A stretch of 64,000 nucleotides of DNA, taken from positions 54,135,978-54,199,977 of the forward strand of contig NC_073691.1 of the NCBI RefSeq assembly GCF_029784155.1. The letters run 5' to 3'. Each line of letters opens with the position of its first letter. Position 1 is the stretch's first letter. The DNA comes from Uranotaenia lowii (Eukaryota; Arthropoda; Insecta; Diptera; Culicidae). The notes under the pieces were generated by a model that worked only from the letters and a program-made list of their open reading frames with translations, was not told the origin of the DNA and searched no databases. The translations under genes were made by a program, and so were the position numbers. Of this stretch, positions 61,501 through 64,000 are shown one piece after another.

Positions 61501-64000
61501 GCCTCAGAAGCCGGAACCTTACGAAGTCAACTGGATGATTTAATGTCAAGCGGAGGATTCCGCTTGAGGAAATATGCATCTAATTGTTTGGAGATCTTAG
61601 GCAATATACCCCAAGAAAACTTGGCTATTCCATGCTCGGAAGGAACTCCACTCGATCCCAATCCCTCGGTTAAAACTTTGGGCCTTACTTGGATGCCCGT
61701 TTCTGATGAATTCAGCTTCCAGTTTTCCTTGCAACCGTTAGACGATAGCGAGCCTATAACGAAACGTCGAATTTTAGCAATTATCGCTACATTGTTTGAT
61801 CCTCTGGGGCTACTTGGAGCCACGATCGCAAGCGCGAAGATCTTTATGCAACTACTTTGGACGTTGCAAGACCAAAAAGGAGAAAAACTAAATTGGGATC
61901 AGCAGGTACCTCAAATGGTGGGTGAGCAGTGGAAGAAATATCACCAACAACTTCCGCTTTTGAACCAAATAAAACTCAACCGTTGTGTCATCATACCTCA
62001 GCCGATATCGATTGAATTACACTACTTTTCTGATGCGTCAGAGAAGGCCTATGGTGCGTGTGCCTACGTGCGCAGCCAGAATCGTGATGGTCAGGTACAT
62101 GTCAGTTTGCTCACTTCGAAATCGCGAGTAGCACCACTCAAATGTCAGAGTATCCCCAGGCTTGAACTCTGCGGGGCCCTTGTGGCCGCAGAGCTCAATG
62201 AGCAAATAAAAAGGTCAGTTAAAATGAGTTTGAGAACAGTTTTTTGGACTGATTCTACATGTGTTCTGCGTTGGCTTCAATCGATCCCATCTACTTGGAC
62301 CACTTTTGTCGCAAACCGAGTCAGCAAAATCCAAACTCTAACGGAAGGTTGTCAATGGAATCACGTTGCCGGAAAAGAAAACCCAGCCGACCTCATATCA
62401 CGCGGAATAACACCGGAGGAAATAGTAAACAATCAATTTTGGTGGAATGGTCCAAGTTGGTTGTCGGATAATCCAGATAGTTGGCCTATTACCACGAGAA
62501 CATTCCCTGAAGGGGACGAGGAAAACGAACGAAGGCGTTCCACAATAGCTGCGACAGGTTCAGAGAAGCAAGAATTCAACAGATGGTATATTTCGCACTT
62601 CTCCTCCTACACAAAGTTGATTCGTTGCACTGCCATTTGGATGAGATTGTGTCGGTTGCTAAAAAGGTCAGAACAAGGATTTACGTCTGGATTTCTTAGA
62701 ACTGTCGAGTTAGCAGAAGCTGAACACGTTTTAGTTCGCCTTGTTCAAAGAGAATGTTTCAATGATGAGCTTAAGGCACTCTCCAATGGTGATTTTGTGT
62801 CGCGTCGATCCCCTCTTCGATGGTTCAACCCCTTTCTCGAAAATAAATCCATAAAATTGGGTGGAAGACTTAAAAATTCCTTGGAACCAGAAACTTTTAA
62901 ACATCCTCTTGTTCTCCCAGCTCAGCACTGTTTTACTAAATTGTTGTTCCGTCATTATCATGAAAAGTTGCTCCATGGTGGACCCCAGCTGATGCTCAGC
63001 GCAATTAGGCAACGATTCTGGCCACTCGGAGGAAGGAGTGGAGTTCGTAATGTTGTTCACCAATGCTTGAGATGTTTCAAGACAAAGCCAACTCCAATCC
63101 AGCAGTTCATGGGCGAATTACCTACAGAAAGAGTAACAGCGTCTAGGCCGTTTACAAAAACCGGCGTTGATTATTTTGGTCCAATCTATGTTCGGCCAGG
63201 ACCTCGAAAACCAGCTTCAAAGGCCTACGTTGCTCTTTTCGTATGCCTGTCAACCAAGGCAGTTCATCTGGAGTTGGTTTCCGATCTTTCTACTGATCGT
63301 TTTCTACAGGCACTGCGACGTTTTATTGGGAGGTGGGGGCGAATCGCTGATATCTTCTCGGACAACGGGACTAATTTTATTGGAGCAAAAAATTATTTGC
63401 AAGAGATCCATCAACTGTTTAAATCAAAACAACACCAGGAGAAGGTTTCAAAACATTGTGCTGATGAGGGGATACAGTGGCATTTGAACCCTCCCCGCGC
63501 CCCACATTTCGGTGGACTCTGGGAAGCAGCTGTGCGCTCGGCAAAACACCACATTCTTAGAGTGATCGGTGATCAGCCGCTACCATTTGAAGATATGAAT
63601 ACATTATTGGTTCAGGTCGAGAGTTGTCTGAACTCCCGACCGATAACACAGTTAACAGATGATCCTAACGATCTCGAGCCGCTAACTCCTTCGCATTTCT
63701 GGCTTGGCTCCTCTCTTCAATGTCTGCCAGAACGAGATTTGAGAAATGTAGCAACAAATCGGTTGAATAATTCACAAATTGTTCAACAAAAATTGCAGCA
63801 GATATGGTCTCGGTGGAAGCAGGAGTATCTCTGCCAACTACAGGCTAGAACGAAGAGGTGGAACAAACCAGTAAAGATTGAGGTCGGGAAACTGGTGGTG
63901 ATCTGTGATGATAATTCTCCATCAATACACTGGAAGATGGGCCGGATTCACGAAGTGCACCCAGGGCTTGATGGGGTAGTACGGGTCGTTACGCTCAAGA
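58573..64000 (+). CDS. BEL/Pao retrotransposon gag-pol polyprotein, uninterrupted, runs off the window
   Basis: The frame is open from an ATG at 58573 to the window end (1809 codons, no stop). Domains in order: gag-like DUF1759 region (about residues 136-300; LPQIKLQTFNGDIEEW); zinc fingers, including the CX2CX4HX4C knuckle at C383, C386, H391 and C396; DUF1758-type aspartic protease (LLDSGS, Asp488); RT (RVVFDAS at 844, YMDD at 966-969); RNase H (YFSDAS, Asp1154); integrase zinc finger (His1463/His1468 and Cys1498/Cys1501); and integrase core (Asp1533, Asp1597, Glu1651; PPRAPHFGGLWE). A C-terminal DUF5641-like region follows. All catalytic residues are present. A Ser/Glu-rich repeat insertion occupies residues 748-823, between the protease and RT. 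The product assembles virus-like particles and copies and integrates the element. It is the one apparently competent gene here. Confidence 0.95.
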   Translation, partial: MPVTKKVTSAAAATAAAPSLKLLNVKFRQIQISAGDIWRFVDNFQEECSTSEIEVRLEELDSLWERFNDALVDIQSHEDFDEFENTCEKDRLLYSEQYYHAKSFLMDRIKERRRVPENEQTSRANESLSQSTLDHVRLPQIKLQTFNGDIEEWLSFRDLYTSLIHWKPDLPEVEKFHYLKGCLQGEPKALIDPLKITQANYQIAWDLLVKRYNNNKQLRKRQVQALFQLPTLTKESVTDLHVLLEGFERIVQTLDQIVQPVDYKDLLLVQILSSRLDPVTRRGWEEFSANEDQDLIKNLTEFLQRRVRVLESLPAKPVEQKLPQQQLSSVKPKPFVRRSFNTVQTFGKRCVACASDHPLYQCSSFQRMAVADREKLLRTNQLCRNCFNKGHKAVECRSKYSCRHCKGRHHSLVCFDHERAASTSSEQRRGESTRTDSDTSSTQVTTSAATVTKSANTSQCSAQILLATAVVVLEDDYGNRYPARALLDSGSESNLLTERMSQRLKVPRERVDISVIGIGQASTRVKQRIRASVRSRISEFERSMSFLVLPKVTANLPVASITTKGWKIPKGIELADPSFSISGEVDIVLGIEAFFEYFDSGKKIHLGAGLPTLNYSVFGWVVCGGISQSRTSISVANNSISAEESLESLMTRFWSLEEVESPVVFSPEEARCETLFTQTVQRQPNGRYTVTLPKNENVLAQLGESKEIALRRFLATERRLARDENLRSQYIAFMEEYVSLGHMRMVHESDYESAIKSVHGSDMRSSNESVYESVEESAGRSVEMCENESVNESVDKSVRSRSVNASVNNVRNLSEGSMGKKSVGRCYLPHHPVVKEASTTTKLRVVFDASCKTSSGISLNDSLLVGPVVQEDLRSIILRCRTKQFMIVADVEKMFRQIEVHRSDQSLQSILWRSSPTDEISTYELCTVTYGTKPAPFLATRTLRQLAMDEEVNFPLAARAVLDDTYMDDVITGTDDASEAGTLRSQLDDLMSSGGFRLRKYASNCLEILGNIPQENLAIPCSEGTPLDPNPSVKTLGLTWMPVSDEFSFQFSLQPLDDSEPITKRRILAIIATLFDPLGLLGATIASAKIFMQLLWTLQDQKGEKLNWDQQVPQMVGEQWKKYHQQLPLLNQIKLNRCVIIPQPISIELHYFSDASEKAYGACAYVRSQNRDGQVHVSLLTSKSRVAPLKCQSIPRLELCGALVAAELNEQIKRSVKMSLRTVFWTDSTCVLRWLQSIPSTWTTFVANRVSKIQTLTEGCQWNHVAGKENPADLISRGITPEEIVNNQFWWNGPSWLSDNPDSWPITTRTFPEGDEENERRRSTIAATGSEKQEFNRWYISHFSSYTKLIRCTAIWMRLCRLLKRSEQGFTSGFLRTVELAEAEHVLVRLVQRECFNDELKALSNGDFVSRRSPLRWFNPFLENKSIKLGGRLKNSLEPETFKHPLVLPAQHCFTKLLFRHYHEKLLHGGPQLMLSAIRQRFWPLGGRSGVRNVVHQCLRCFKTKPTPIQQFMGELPTERVTASRPFTKTGVDYFGPIYVRPGPRKPASKAYVALFVCLSTKAVHLELVSDLSTDRFLQALRRFIGRWGRIADIFSDNGTNFIGAKNYLQEIHQLFKSKQHQEKVSKHCADEGIQWHLNPPRAPHFGGLWEAAVRSAKHHILRVIGDQPLPFEDMNTLLVQVESCLNSRPITQLTDDPNDLEPLTPSHFWLGSSLQCLPERDLRNVATNRLNNSQIVQQKLQQIWSRWKQEYLCQLQARTKRWNKPVKIEVGKLVVICDDNSPSIHWKMGRIHEVHPGLDGVVRVVTLK
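60814..61041 (+). repeat. Degenerate coding minisatellite (ESV/NESV repeats) inside BEL pol
   Basis: GAGTCA and GAGTCT codon pairs recur about every 12-24 bp (ESD, YESA, NESV, YESV, EESA, NESV, NESV, DKSV), giving a 76-residue Ser/Glu/Asn-rich, probably disordered segment (residues 748-823). It sits between the EEYVSLGHM block and the YLPHHPVV block, which in BEL proteins I know are separated by only a few residues. The reading frame is maintained. Confidence 0.8.

Overview
This is a eukaryotic window, almost certainly from an insect and most probably a mosquito (Culicidae). It is AT-rich. I find no rRNA, no bona fide tRNA gene and no intact host gene. It holds stacked copies of several transposable-element families: RTE-like, Jockey-like and I-clade LINEs, a BEL/Pao LTR retrotransposon, and many small TIR or foldback DNA elements. 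The placement on mosquitoes is inferred from this mix of families and was not tested by search.

Layout. 1-8515 is a nested stack. A plus-strand RTE-like LINE (family A, fused at about 3481 to a second RTE-like family B) is broken by a minus-strand Jockey-like LINE (1537-3372), a LINE 3' end with a TAAA tail (3661-4048), and a second minus-strand Jockey-like LINE (6641-8243). The AAT tail of that second Jockey copy has grown to about 2.5 kb (4150-6640). 8600-9880 is a decayed family-B 5' half. 10866-11675 holds a tandem ~150-bp repeat and one arm of a hAT-like MITE.

16136-26524 may be one large TIR-bounded element or a coincidence. It contains a 1.8-kb CACTA-like palindrome (16898-18712), a truncated MITE with an internal minisatellite, a broken fragment of an OCA2/P-protein-like transporter gene (21980-22540), and a nearly full-length RTE-A copy whose 5' third is inverted and which is flanked by a 15-bp target-site duplication (23144-26517). 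26530-28965 is a decayed I-clade LINE with an RNase H domain. 33957-36010 holds two degenerate tandem arrays. 36539-37487 and 38259-38658 are two MITEs with recognisable TSDs. 41000-42517 and 45190-47520 are two long inverted-repeat elements, with a decayed 5' half of a Jockey-like LINE between them. 48643-49610 is a Jockey RT fragment split by a hAT-like palindromic MITE with a perfect 8-bp TSD.

58573-64000 is one uninterrupted BEL/Pao gag-pol frame that runs off the window. It carries every expected domain and an unusual Ser/Glu-rich repeat insertion between the protease and RT regions. It is the only apparently intact large coding region here.

The genes do not form a pathway. What ties the window together is insertion history: LINEs as targets for other LINEs and MITEs, and a high density of palindromic elements whose transcripts could fold into long hairpins. 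The moderately GC-rich stretches between (about 9.9-10.8, 13.4-14.8, 20.6-21.4, 32.6-33.6, 39.1-40.0 and 52.2-54.5 kb) look like ordinary unique intergenic or intronic DNA.
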